A stretch of DNA of 64,000 nucleotides from Blattamonas nauphoetae (taxonomy: Eukaryota; Preaxostyla; Oxymonadida). The first letter of the stretch is position 1, and each line of letters starts with the position of its first letter. Of this stretch, positions 55,276-62,365 are shown one piece after another. Below the pieces are notes generated by a model, which did not search any database, was not told where the DNA came from, and saw only the letters and a program-made list of their open reading frames with translations. Both the position numbers and the translations under genes were made by a program. The stretch lies in NCBI GenBank assembly GCA_033064195.1, contig JARBJD010000030.1:1-64000 (forward strand). The letters are read 5' to 3'.

Positions 55276-57159
55276 TCAATTTGGCATGATCCCGAGATCT
55301 TGGTGCAGTGCTTTCAGTGTGTGATTTGGATAGTACTCGACTCTGGGTTCATCGTTACTGAATCGTAGTACCCACCACGTTGTTGCAGTTGTCGCTAAAA
55401 TCGGTGCAGGAGGATGTGTAAATGTTGTCATCATTCCAAGCTTTTCAGGAATTCCTTGACTTGTGTCGAGAACATTGTAGTAGGTATCAATCACTCCTTG
55501 ATAAATCGGATGTGATCTCAATGTGACTGCAACATTCTGACCTCTGGAACTGATTGAATCATTGCAGTTTGTTGGACAACCATTTCTCTGAGTTGGAAAG
55601 CATAGAAGGAAGTCAGTATTATCATGAATCGGGCGTACTCTTGTCATTGTCTCTTTTTCATAATTCCGATCACCAGAGAGTTTCTGTTCAACGAGAGAAT
55701 CCGTCAATGATCGCTCCAAATCATCAGGAACAGCTAGATACGAATCGAGATTGAGAGTCGACAAGGCGAACTGATAAAAGCGAGCTCCAATTGTGGTTGT
55801 CGGTTGTTCTGGAAAATACCTGTTTTGTAGATTCACCTGAAGATTCTTCTGCATTGGATTATGGAAACAAGTGACTTCATTCTCGTAGTGACGAAACAGG
55901 AGCATAAGATCCTTGGCATTAACAACCACCATTTGTTGAGTACAATCAATTCCTGTTTCCGTTGGTGTCTTCTGAAATGGATAGAATGAGATCTTCTCTG
56001 CAGGAATTGTTCCAGGACGATTCTGATACATCTTTTTTAGATTCTCTTTTGCATCTTTTTTCATATTGTATCCAGAACTCATGCAATACACATCATCAAT
56101 TTGATACGTCATGACGTTTAGTGAGATGGACTGATCCACATATTCTGGTTCGGTCGTAACTGTACCAGCTGAATTAATTGTGATATCTTGAGTAACTGCT
56201 GGTATCCTGAATGATTGACCAATCTGAACGAAGTTCTTAGTGCATGAGGTGACAAGATTGTTAAAGAAATATGGACGAGTAAATTGACAGTTTAGAATAG
56301 AACTTTGAATTGGAGGACATAATGATTTATAGTCGCTCAGTATTAACGAGAGTGTATCTTTCAAAGTGAGTTCAGGATTAACTGGACAACAAACCAATGC
56401 ATCTTCATTCATGTGAACACTCAATTTCAGATCTCCAAAGAGGCATCTTGGATAGTCAGTCATCCCTGAGAAAATGAGAAGATCTTCAAGATTGATTGAC
56501 ACACGAATTGGTACATCAATACTGTCTTGGAATACTCCTGTTCCAGATGTTGTTGTGAAATCCGAAAGTGGAATATAAACACCAGCAACAGATTCGTCAT
56601 GATTCCAAGCATTTTTCCAAGGTGTATGTGAGTGTTTTCGATTCTCCAATTGACTCTTCGGTTTGATCATATTGTAGATGTGAGACTCCATTGATACATC
56701 ATTGTTTGTTGTGCTGATGATCCGTTGATTGTTGTGAAGAACAGTGAGGTCACGAAAGATAGATGCAGAATGCTTTAGTCCAACGAAGATGAATATCCTC
56801 TCATTCATGAACGATCCAATTTTACCAGCTGTAGTTTGCCAATTATTGACTCTCAATGTCGCAGTCATTGTGAACGTGATAAACGAATCATCAATTTGAC
56901 AAATGTCCTGATTACCAGTCAGTGGAATGATTATCTCTTGCCCTGTATAGAATCGTGCATTCTCTGATGGTTTCAATTCTTGAATAGAAGTACTGTGAGC
57001 TCCATCATTCAGAAGATAATTAATGTGATGCTCAGACTGAAGTTGCTGTTGAATTTGACCCATGTCATCTCTTGTGTATTCTATCCTTCCAGTGGTATTT
57101 CCAGTCAGTGATGATGCTCCAGTTCTTTTGTTTGTCAGATGTGTTATATGCGAGTTCAT
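55276..57159 (-). CDS. Capsid-like protein 1 of element copy 2
   Basis: A whole-looking 627-residue ORF, MNSHITHLTNKRTGASSLTG to LKALHQDLGIMPN. Its middle shows NERIFIFVGLKHSASIFRDL, NHDESVAGVYIPLSDFTT and TDYPRCLFGDLKLSVHMNED followed by the CCPVNPEL motif; the second half has NAKDLMLLFRHYENEVTCFH and the TTWWVLRFSN end. It pairs with capsid-like protein 2 by duplication (see that entry). The two genes are 47 bases apart. A double-jelly-roll capsid role is inferred, not shown. The box at 57160-57180 sets the start. Confidence 0.7.
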   Translation of the reverse strand: MNSHITHLTNKRTGASSLTGNTTGRIEYTRDDMGQIQQQLQSEHHINYLLNDGAHSTSIQELKPSENARFYTGQEIIIPLTGNQDICQIDDSFITFTMTATLRVNNWQTTAGKIGSFMNERIFIFVGLKHSASIFRDLTVLHNNQRIISTTNNDVSMESHIYNMIKPKSQLENRKHSHTPWKNAWNHDESVAGVYIPLSDFTTTSGTGVFQDSIDVPIRVSINLEDLLIFSGMTDYPRCLFGDLKLSVHMNEDALVCCPVNPELTLKDTLSLILSDYKSLCPPIQSSILNCQFTRPYFFNNLVTSCTKNFVQIGQSFRIPAVTQDITINSAGTVTTEPEYVDQSISLNVMTYQIDDVYCMSSGYNMKKDAKENLKKMYQNRPGTIPAEKISFYPFQKTPTETGIDCTQQMVVVNAKDLMLLFRHYENEVTCFHNPMQKNLQVNLQNRYFPEQPTTTIGARFYQFALSTLNLDSYLAVPDDLERSLTDSLVEQKLSGDRNYEKETMTRVRPIHDNTDFLLCFPTQRNGCPTNCNDSISSRGQNVAVTLRSHPIYQGVIDTYYNVLDTSQGIPEKLGMMTTFTHPPAPILATTATTWWVLRFSNDEPRVEYYPNHTLKALHQDLGIMPN

Positions 57160-57180
57160 TTTAACAAAAATAAAAACTTA
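57160..57180 (-). promoter_or_regulatory. T-rich promoter-like box before capsid-like gene 1, copy 2
   Basis: On the minus strand TAAGTTTTTATTTTTGTTAA leads straight to the ATG at 57159. Same design as the other boxes of the element. Confidence 0.6.
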
Positions 57181-57200
57181 CATTTATGCTTAAACTCTAG

Positions 57201-57500
57201 TTACTTTTTCTTTTTTGGTTTCTTTGATTTCGGCTTCAGCTTTTCTTCTAGTCTCAGTATTTCTCCTCTGAGTTTGTTCGCAACTGCTGTGTTTCCTTCA
57301 TCCATTGCTTGCTCATATTGTGCCATCTTTTCTGCATGGAGTTGCTGATCCGATTTCACATCTGGAATCATCTCTATTCCTGTCTGTGCTACCTTCGAAA
57401 TCAGTGGTCCAACAAAGGGGATGAGATTCAGAAATGGAGCTCCAACTCTGAGTATGTTTTTGCCAACTGCTGCTAATTTTGATAACCAACCTGGTGCCAT
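57201..57500 (-). CDS. Short MAPG protein A of element copy 2
   Basis: 99 residues if it starts at the MAPG codon at 57500 and not at the in-frame ATG 24 bases upstream (57524); the T-rich box at 57501-57521 sits right before MAPG, and the neighbouring paralogue also begins MAPG. It has a hydrophobic N-terminal half (VGAPFLNLIPFVGPLISKVA) and a basic end (KLKPKSKKPKKKK). Small proteins with an amphipathic or hydrophobic helix and a basic tail are common minor capsid or membrane-active proteins in such viruses; that role is inferred. Confidence 0.6.
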   Translation of the reverse strand: MAPGWLSKLAAVGKNILRVGAPFLNLIPFVGPLISKVAQTGIEMIPDVKSDQQLHAEKMAQYEQAMDEGNTAVANKLRGEILRLEEKLKPKSKKPKKKK

Positions 57501-57521
57501 TTTAATAAAAATAAAAATATT
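57501..57521 (-). promoter_or_regulatory. T-rich promoter-like box that decides a start
   Basis: AATATTTTTATTTTTATTAA precedes the ATG at 57500 on the minus strand. The upstream in-frame ATG (57524) lies before the box, so it is unlikely to be used. Confidence 0.55.
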
Positions 57522-57538
57522 CAAATACTAGTGAATGT

Positions 57539-57847
57539 TTATCCTTTGAATTGAATTTTGGAATTTGACGAGAATGGCATATCATCATTGGAGTATCGTC
57601 CATTTCGTGGAGGTTCGTACTCGATCATCTGTGGTTTTTGTTGACGATTGATCGCCTTATTTTGTTGATAAACGTCCATCATTCCTCCTAATCCATTGAG
57701 TATTCCACCTGCGGTTTGTCCGAATTTACTGTTTGTTTGAGAGAGCAATCCGCCACCGACTTGAAGCAACGTTGGAGCTAGAGGTTTGATGAATTGAAAG
57801 AATTGCTTGCCGATATTTTTGAGTTTGTTGAAACTTCCTGGTGCCAT
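57539..57847 (-). CDS. Short MAPG protein B of element copy 2
   Basis: 102 residues, MAPGSFNKLKNIGKQFFQFI, then PLAPTLLQVGGGLLSQTN and a Gly-rich helix AGGILNGLGGMMDVYQQ, with a basic, Asn-rich end. It shares the MAPG start, an amphipathic first helix and a Gly-containing hydrophobic stretch with protein A 39 bases downstream, so the two are probably old duplicates. A minor virion protein is the likeliest role. Box at 57848-57869. Confidence 0.6.
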   Translation of the reverse strand: MAPGSFNKLKNIGKQFFQFIKPLAPTLLQVGGGLLSQTNSKFGQTAGGILNGLGGMMDVYQQNKAINRQQKPQMIEYEPPRNGRYSNDDMPFSSNSKIQFKG

Positions 57848-57869
57848 TTATGGAAAAATAAAAAATACA
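57848..57869 (-). promoter_or_regulatory. T-rich promoter-like box before MAPG protein B
   Basis: On the minus strand TTGTATTTTTTATTTTTCCA then TAA meets the ATG at 57847; nearly the same as the capsid-like gene 2 box. Confidence 0.55.
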
Positions 57870-57883
57870 ATTCATTTATAATT

Positions 57884-58474
57884 TTAGCGAGGAATAGCTT
57901 TCGTCAGAGAAATGCCATAATTGAGAATGGTGTTGTATGCTTCATTGTAGGCAATACTCATGTCTTTTCCACCAACAAGAATCTTGAAAATGGTTCTAAA
58001 CACTGGGAGTTTATTCAGGCATAGGCACTTGTCAGATAAATCATCCAGTTCAATCACCACATCGTTGATCCCAGTTAGTGTCGCAATCAGTGCACATAAA
58101 TCACTTTGGTTTGTGATCAGTTTCTTCGATGGTTCAATGAGGTTATTTAAGAGTTTCTTCTCACAAGCGAATGCATTTTTGTAGACGAGCAGGAGCTGAT
58201 CTTTGAATGCCGTGATATTTGATGTATATTCTCTTAGTGGTATAGAACGACTCTGAATGGGGGCTGATGGATATGTCTCCAGTGGTGGATCGTACGCTCC
58301 ACGTTCATTAGTGACCACAGGCTCAGAGCATACTCTTTCCATCTCCATCTTCGATCCTCTATTATCTACACCAGCTTTGCACCTATCCTCGATGATGACA
58401 TTGTTGGTGATTGATGTTGGTACTGAAGAAGAACTTGTGTGTTTTGTAAATTGACAACTTAGAATTGGTTGCAT
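57884..58474 (-). CDS. Unrecognised 196-residue protein of element copy 2
   Basis: Starts at ATG 58474 (MQPILSCQFTKHTSSSSVPT); the codon before it in the open frame is GTG. The N-terminal 70 residues are Ser/Thr/Pro-rich and probably disordered; the rest is helical (YTSNITAFKDQLLLVYKNAF; LIATLTGINDVVIELDDLSD). No catalytic motif. The opening ILSCQFT also occurs in capsid-like protein 1 (ILNCQFT), perhaps by chance. It lies among structural genes and has a T-rich box at 58480-58500. Confidence 0.55.
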   Translation of the reverse strand: MQPILSCQFTKHTSSSSVPTSITNNVIIEDRCKAGVDNRGSKMEMERVCSEPVVTNERGAYDPPLETYPSAPIQSRSIPLREYTSNITAFKDQLLLVYKNAFACEKKLLNNLIEPSKKLITNQSDLCALIATLTGINDVVIELDDLSDKCLCLNKLPVFRTIFKILVGGKDMSIAYNEAYNTILNYGISLTKAIPR

Positions 58475-58517
58475 CACTTTCTATAAAAATAAAAAATATA
58501 TATTAATGTTTTTAAAT

Positions 58518-59480
58518 TCACATTTCTGCTCGATCTATAGCTCCCATTCCAGAACTGTCCAACTGTGCAAATCGATAATACCCAGGCATTTCAGATTGGA
58601 ATCCACTGATATCATCATCTGTGACTGTTTTGAATGCTTTGGCTTTCAGTTTGTTAACTTCTGTTGATATGTGAGTTGAATAGCGAGTACAGTATTCCGA
58701 TAAATACGTTGTATCTTGAGTGATCATTTGGAGAAACACTGGATAAATCTGATCTTTGAAGGCTTTCTTTTGTTTCATACTGGGATTGTAGTCCTGAACA
58801 TGATCATGAAGCCATTGATCCCACATCAGTGATGCAATCTGTGATTGAATTGAATTGAACACCATATTGTCTAACACATTCTTGCTGGGATCAGCTGGAT
58901 TGCTTCGATTTGCACGAGTTATTCCCAATGTGTCTGTCATGTGTTCACCAACAGCTCTCTTCATTATTGCATATGGTTGTTGAGATCGTTTGGTCTTCAT
59001 CTCTTCATAGCTGATGTCTCGATAATTGGTTGGCAAATCGTATGTTCCATTTTTGAGGAAATTCCGATGTACAGCTTTGATTCTCCTTCCATTCTCTTGA
59101 TTGAATGATGTGTATGGTTTCAGTCTTCGCATGTCTGGTGTTGGATTCATTGCATAGTATGTCTCCTTGACTGGTCTACTGTTGTATGGAGTTAGCATAG
59201 CACCATTGACTGCAATCAGATCTCCAGTATCATTATCGTAGACCATCACATCAGGAACTTGTCGATATTGTTCTATTTTCGCAGTCCAATTTCGTCCAGT
59301 TCTCGCAATATACTCACGTGCTGATGGAAGACTACACAGAGCATCATTGTGTCTGGTTTGAATATCATCGTCGGCATAGATTCGTTTCAATGCTGCTTGA
59401 GTCTCTGCTGCGTATCTCATTCTTGGTTTCTTCGCTTGTGCTTTTCTTTGTGGTTGAACGTACACTATCTTTTGTGACAT
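58518..59480 (-). CDS. Unrecognised 320-residue protein of element copy 2
   Basis: MSQKIVYVQPQRKAQAKKPR at the start is basic; the middle carries YDNDTGDLIAVNGAMLTPYN and NQENGRRIKAVHRNFLKNGT, and the end EMPGYYRFAQLDSSGMGAID. Mixed fold, no membrane segment, no known motif. A Ser/Gly/Met end could be a cleavage or assembly signal, but this is speculation. It is divergent from the packaging ATPase, with 61 bases between the starts. A box with TTTTTTTATTTTG lies at about 59495-59512. Confidence 0.55.
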   Translation of the reverse strand: MSQKIVYVQPQRKAQAKKPRMRYAAETQAALKRIYADDDIQTRHNDALCSLPSAREYIARTGRNWTAKIEQYRQVPDVMVYDNDTGDLIAVNGAMLTPYNSRPVKETYYAMNPTPDMRRLKPYTSFNQENGRRIKAVHRNFLKNGTYDLPTNYRDISYEEMKTKRSQQPYAIMKRAVGEHMTDTLGITRANRSNPADPSKNVLDNMVFNSIQSQIASLMWDQWLHDHVQDYNPSMKQKKAFKDQIYPVFLQMITQDTTYLSEYCTRYSTHISTEVNKLKAKAFKTVTDDDISGFQSEMPGYYRFAQLDSSGMGAIDRAEM

Positions 59481-59541
59481 TGTGTGTTTTCATACAAAAT
59501 AAAAAAACCAAAAGTATATTTTAATTAGAGTTAAATCACAA

Positions 59542-60438
59542 ATGAAGAAATCTCCATTAACAACAATGTCAACATTGTTACGGAGGGCAGAGCCCTCTTC
59601 GCTTACAGCATACGTGAATGCTAAATTGAGTGAAGCATCAAATAGGAATGTTTCTCATGAAGTGCAATCACAAATACATCCAGACTTGAATTTCAATCGC
59701 AACAGTGTCAATGTCCTCGTTGGGAATAGAGGAAGTGGCAAAACATTTAATGCTCTTCGAGAAGTTGCCAAACTCCAAAATGTCCAAGTCAGAAATGAAC
59801 TCTTTCACCTCTTTGTCTTCGTGACTGATAAGAACATTGATCCAACCTTCGACAAATTTAAAACAATATTGAACGTTCCTTATGTGAAAGTGAAATACGA
59901 TGATGCACTTCCATTTCTGTTGGAACTCTCTGAATCAAAAGCTGCTTATGAAGAGATTATTGACAATCAATGGCAGAATAAAATCACCGATGAATGCAGA
60001 GATGATCTCTTTGATGCTCTTTACATTGATGACTTCTCTGTTAAGAATCTCCAAACGATTATACTTCTTGATGACTGTCGTAGAATCCTAGGTGAACGAA
60101 GAGCATCCAAAAATAGAATGACAATGATGGACTTACTACTGGAGAATCGACAACCAAAGTTCACATTCTTTCTGACGATGCATGAGCTCTTCAGTTTGTC
60201 AGCAGACATGAAGTCAAACATTGATTCAATGTGGATCTTTGGAGGATTCAACAAAGAACGAATCAGTAGAGTCTATCCTCAGTTGAACTCACCAATTGAT
60301 ATTAGACAATTCTGGAATGTCTACCAACGAAAACAAAAGTGTGAAGCAATCATTCTTCGATACAACACAGATGGAGTTGCACTGAATGAGATCAACAGAG
60401 ATGGACTAATCAGAAGGGTCAGAGAACTCTTGAATTAA
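59542..60438 (+). CDS. Packaging-type P-loop ATPase of element copy 2
   Basis: 298 residues. Walker A is NVLVGNRGSGKTFNALREV (residues about 58-76); Walker B is TIILLDDCRRILGERRASKN (about 172-191), followed by a sensor-like TFFLTMHELFSLSADMKSN. Layout and size fit the A32/FtsK-HerA group of genome-packaging ATPases of double-jelly-roll viruses and Polintons. An N-terminal extension (TTMSTLLRRAEPSSLTAYVN) precedes it. It is on the strand opposite to the structural genes and overlaps the 3' end of the 119-residue gene by 33 bases. Looks whole. Confidence 0.82.
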   Translation: MKKSPLTTMSTLLRRAEPSSLTAYVNAKLSEASNRNVSHEVQSQIHPDLNFNRNSVNVLVGNRGSGKTFNALREVAKLQNVQVRNELFHLFVFVTDKNIDPTFDKFKTILNVPYVKVKYDDALPFLLELSESKAAYEEIIDNQWQNKITDECRDDLFDALYIDDFSVKNLQTIILLDDCRRILGERRASKNRMTMMDLLLENRQPKFTFFLTMHELFSLSADMKSNIDSMWIFGGFNKERISRVYPQLNSPIDIRQFWNVYQRKQKCEAIILRYNTDGVALNEINRDGLIRRVRELLN

Positions 60439-60765
60439 GTTTCCAATGATCTCGTCAAGACTTCGAAGTCTCATGCTGAGAGTATCAGTGAGCGTTCGAA
60501 TTGATTCTTCAATGTCGGACAATCTCTGATCATTCGAGAGTGAATTAGGAGTAGTGGAAGCATCAACATATCGTTTCCTCAGTGCAATTTCACCTCTTAT
60601 TTTTGTGATTCTGTATCCATCGATTTGAATCATCCTATTCAGTTTCTGAGTTGTGTACTCATTCAGTTCTTTTCTATTCTTCTCCAAGTATCTCTGAAAG
60701 TCGTGGATGTTTGTGAACTCTTTCTGCTCAGGATCAAACGGTTCTAATATTTTCAGTGATGACAT
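60406..60765 (-). CDS. 119-residue coiled protein of element copy 2
   Basis: MSSLKILEPFDPEQKEFTNI to LIQEFSDPSD. Mostly helical, with a likely coiled coil in the second half (LSDIEESIRTLTDTLSMRLR SLDEII). A T-rich box (TTTTTATTTCATTTAA) lies at 60766-60782. No family match. Its 3' end overlaps the ATPase gene on the other strand. Confidence 0.5.
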   Translation of the reverse strand: MSSLKILEPFDPEQKEFTNIHDFQRYLEKNRKELNEYTTQKLNRMIQIDGYRITKIRGEIALRKRYVDASTTPNSLSNDQRLSDIEESIRTLTDTLSMRLRSLDEIIGNLIQEFSDPSD

Positions 60766-60801
60766 TTAAATGAAATAAAAATATCTGAAACATTTTTGAG
60801 A

Positions 60802-61240
60802 TTAGATTAAATTAAATTCAGCAATGAATTGTGGAGTTAAGTCGTCAATTGACTCAGCATGAAACTTCGTGTGTTGGATCGGAACGTAGACAACTTTTGA
60901 CAGACAAGTGAGACCATTCAGTAGAGTAGCTACGACATTACCGTGTTTGTATTCGATGAATTTCCCCACGAATTGAAACTGTCTTCGCTTCTTCTGAAAC
61001 TTGGCAACAGTCTTGTCTAAATCAAGGTGAATTAGTAGAATGTTTCCTGGTTTATATTTCCATAACATCTGTGTCGTCTGCTGTCGTTGGATGTTCTTTA
61101 ATTGCTCTTCACAACTGGAGATGTATAGTGCTTCAATTTCACGATTGTTTTGTGCCTGCTGTGGAGTGAACTTGTTCCAGTACGCTCGCAGGACAACAGA
61201 CGGAGCATCAGAACTGAACTTGAAGCATTTCGAATTGTGA
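60802..61240 (-). pseudogene. Integrase-like C-terminal piece at the right end of element copy 2
   Basis: The minus-strand frame is open from about 61240. It shows AYWNKFTPQQAQNNREIEAL, then YKPGNILLIHLDLDKTVAKF, RQFQFVGKFIEYKHGNVVAT and VVYVPIQHTKF. A helical stretch followed by a small beta domain with YKPGN...VGKF...VVYVP fits the SH3-like C-terminal domain of retrovirus-type integrases, which Polintons also carry. No zinc-binding or DDE core part is visible on its 5' side; it ends near 61265. Incomplete. Confidence 0.4.
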
Positions 61241-61269
61241 TACAGTGAACCGTTTCTCGATATAAAAAC

Positions 61270-62365
61270 GATTTCTGTTTATATATATCGATTCATCTCT
61301 CAGTTTTTGTTCACATTGGAAAGGCAATCTGGATCAGACCTATTTCTTTTTTCTTTCTCTAGATCAACTTGAAAATGAGGTTTATTGAGAGTTTGTCTCC
61401 TCTCACGTGATTATTAGACGTGTACCATGTCACTTAAGACAAAGTATCTTCCATCTCAGATTATGGTCCAATTTGACGCAAATTATGGAGACTGTTTGGA
61501 GAAGCCTGTTGATGAAAGATGAGAAAATGAAAGAAGAGGAGAATTAGACGTTTGATCATTTCAGATGTCGTGAGAGATCGGGATCCTGAGGAACTCCAAG
61601 GAGAGAAAAGTTAAAACGGGTGAAATAAACACACAATGAGAGTATTAGGTACTTTTCATCCGTGATGGAGACTCTCCAGTGTTCGACTGAACCGATCATT
61701 AATTTATCATGGGCCAGATCATGTGATCCTCACACGGACCTTTCCTCTTTGCTTTTTCTCTTTAGCAAACAGTGTTTAGCGACGAAAAGAATAGGTTCAA
61801 AAAAAGTGTTTCATAAAAAATGAACCAAGGGGGATTTGAACCTTCAACCCCCGTTCGTACATTTAGCAATTTAGTCGTACATTTAGTAAAGCCCGTGGGT
61901 TGATCGAACGAACTAACCCAAAAAAGTGATGTTTTGGTGCTGTCAACGCGTAGCAAGAACTTCTTTCACAAAAATGAACAAATCTGTTGATCTTGTAGAC
62001 TATTTCCGCAAGCGTACATCCCATGATTCAGACAACACTTTCACAATCTCCTCCCCCTGATTCTCCGAATGATCATGACCAGATCCGAACAGGAAGTGCG
62101 TTCGACGAATCGGAGCCAGAGGATGATGATCAAGGCAGAAAGGAAGCAGAGCCCATTTGGCTTGGGTCGGCATGTCCTCCTCCAAAAACCCGTGTCCTAT
62201 GGCATTGTCCTGTGGAATCGGCGCTTAATTAGGCGATGGGAGGGTTCTTCTCAAAAATGCCTGTAGATGATGTGAGACGATGTTTAGTATTAAGTTTACA
62301 ACACAAAACTCTGTTTTACGTTCATTTCGGAGCAATCAGAAGCAGAAAGGGTGAATTTGAGTCGT
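61270..62365. other. Spacer right of element copy 2
   Basis: No gene recognised. Contains the tRNA-like relic at about 61815-61905 and, up to about 61300, an AT-rich strip (CGATATAAAAACGATTTCTG and its near-complement TATATATCGATTC) that may belong to the element end. Short ORFs on both strands at 62000-62270 show no family features. Confidence 0.45.
61815..61905 (-). other. tRNA-like relic
   Basis: On the minus strand GGGGGTTGAAGGTTCAAATC and CCCC form a perfect T arm with a B box, followed by TTGGTTC and a T run that could end transcription. The 5' part (GGTTAGTTCGTTCGATCAAC) is only a loose A box, and CTAAATGTACGA appears twice where the anticodon arm should be. Not a normal tRNA; a relic or tRNA-derived repeat. 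Confidence 0.4.

Larger units (their letters stand above)
49500..61265 (-). mobile_element. Polinton-like capsid-bearing element, copy 2 (mostly whole-looking fossil)
   Basis: Parts from left to right: repeat-domain gene at the left end, cut by the inserted LRR element (49544-51971); S74-type fibre gene (+); 136-residue small gene, two capsid-like genes, two short MAPG proteins, a 197- and a 320-residue protein (all -); packaging ATPase (+); 119-residue coiled protein (-); integrase-like C-terminal piece (-). Most ORFs look whole. The ATPase, paired capsid-like genes and fibre point to the Polinton-like/PLV group; no DNA polymerase B or complete integrase is present and no terminal inverted repeat was found, so the copy is probably incomplete at the right. 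One insertion and few other breaks are seen. It is younger-looking than copy 1. Confidence 0.75.
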
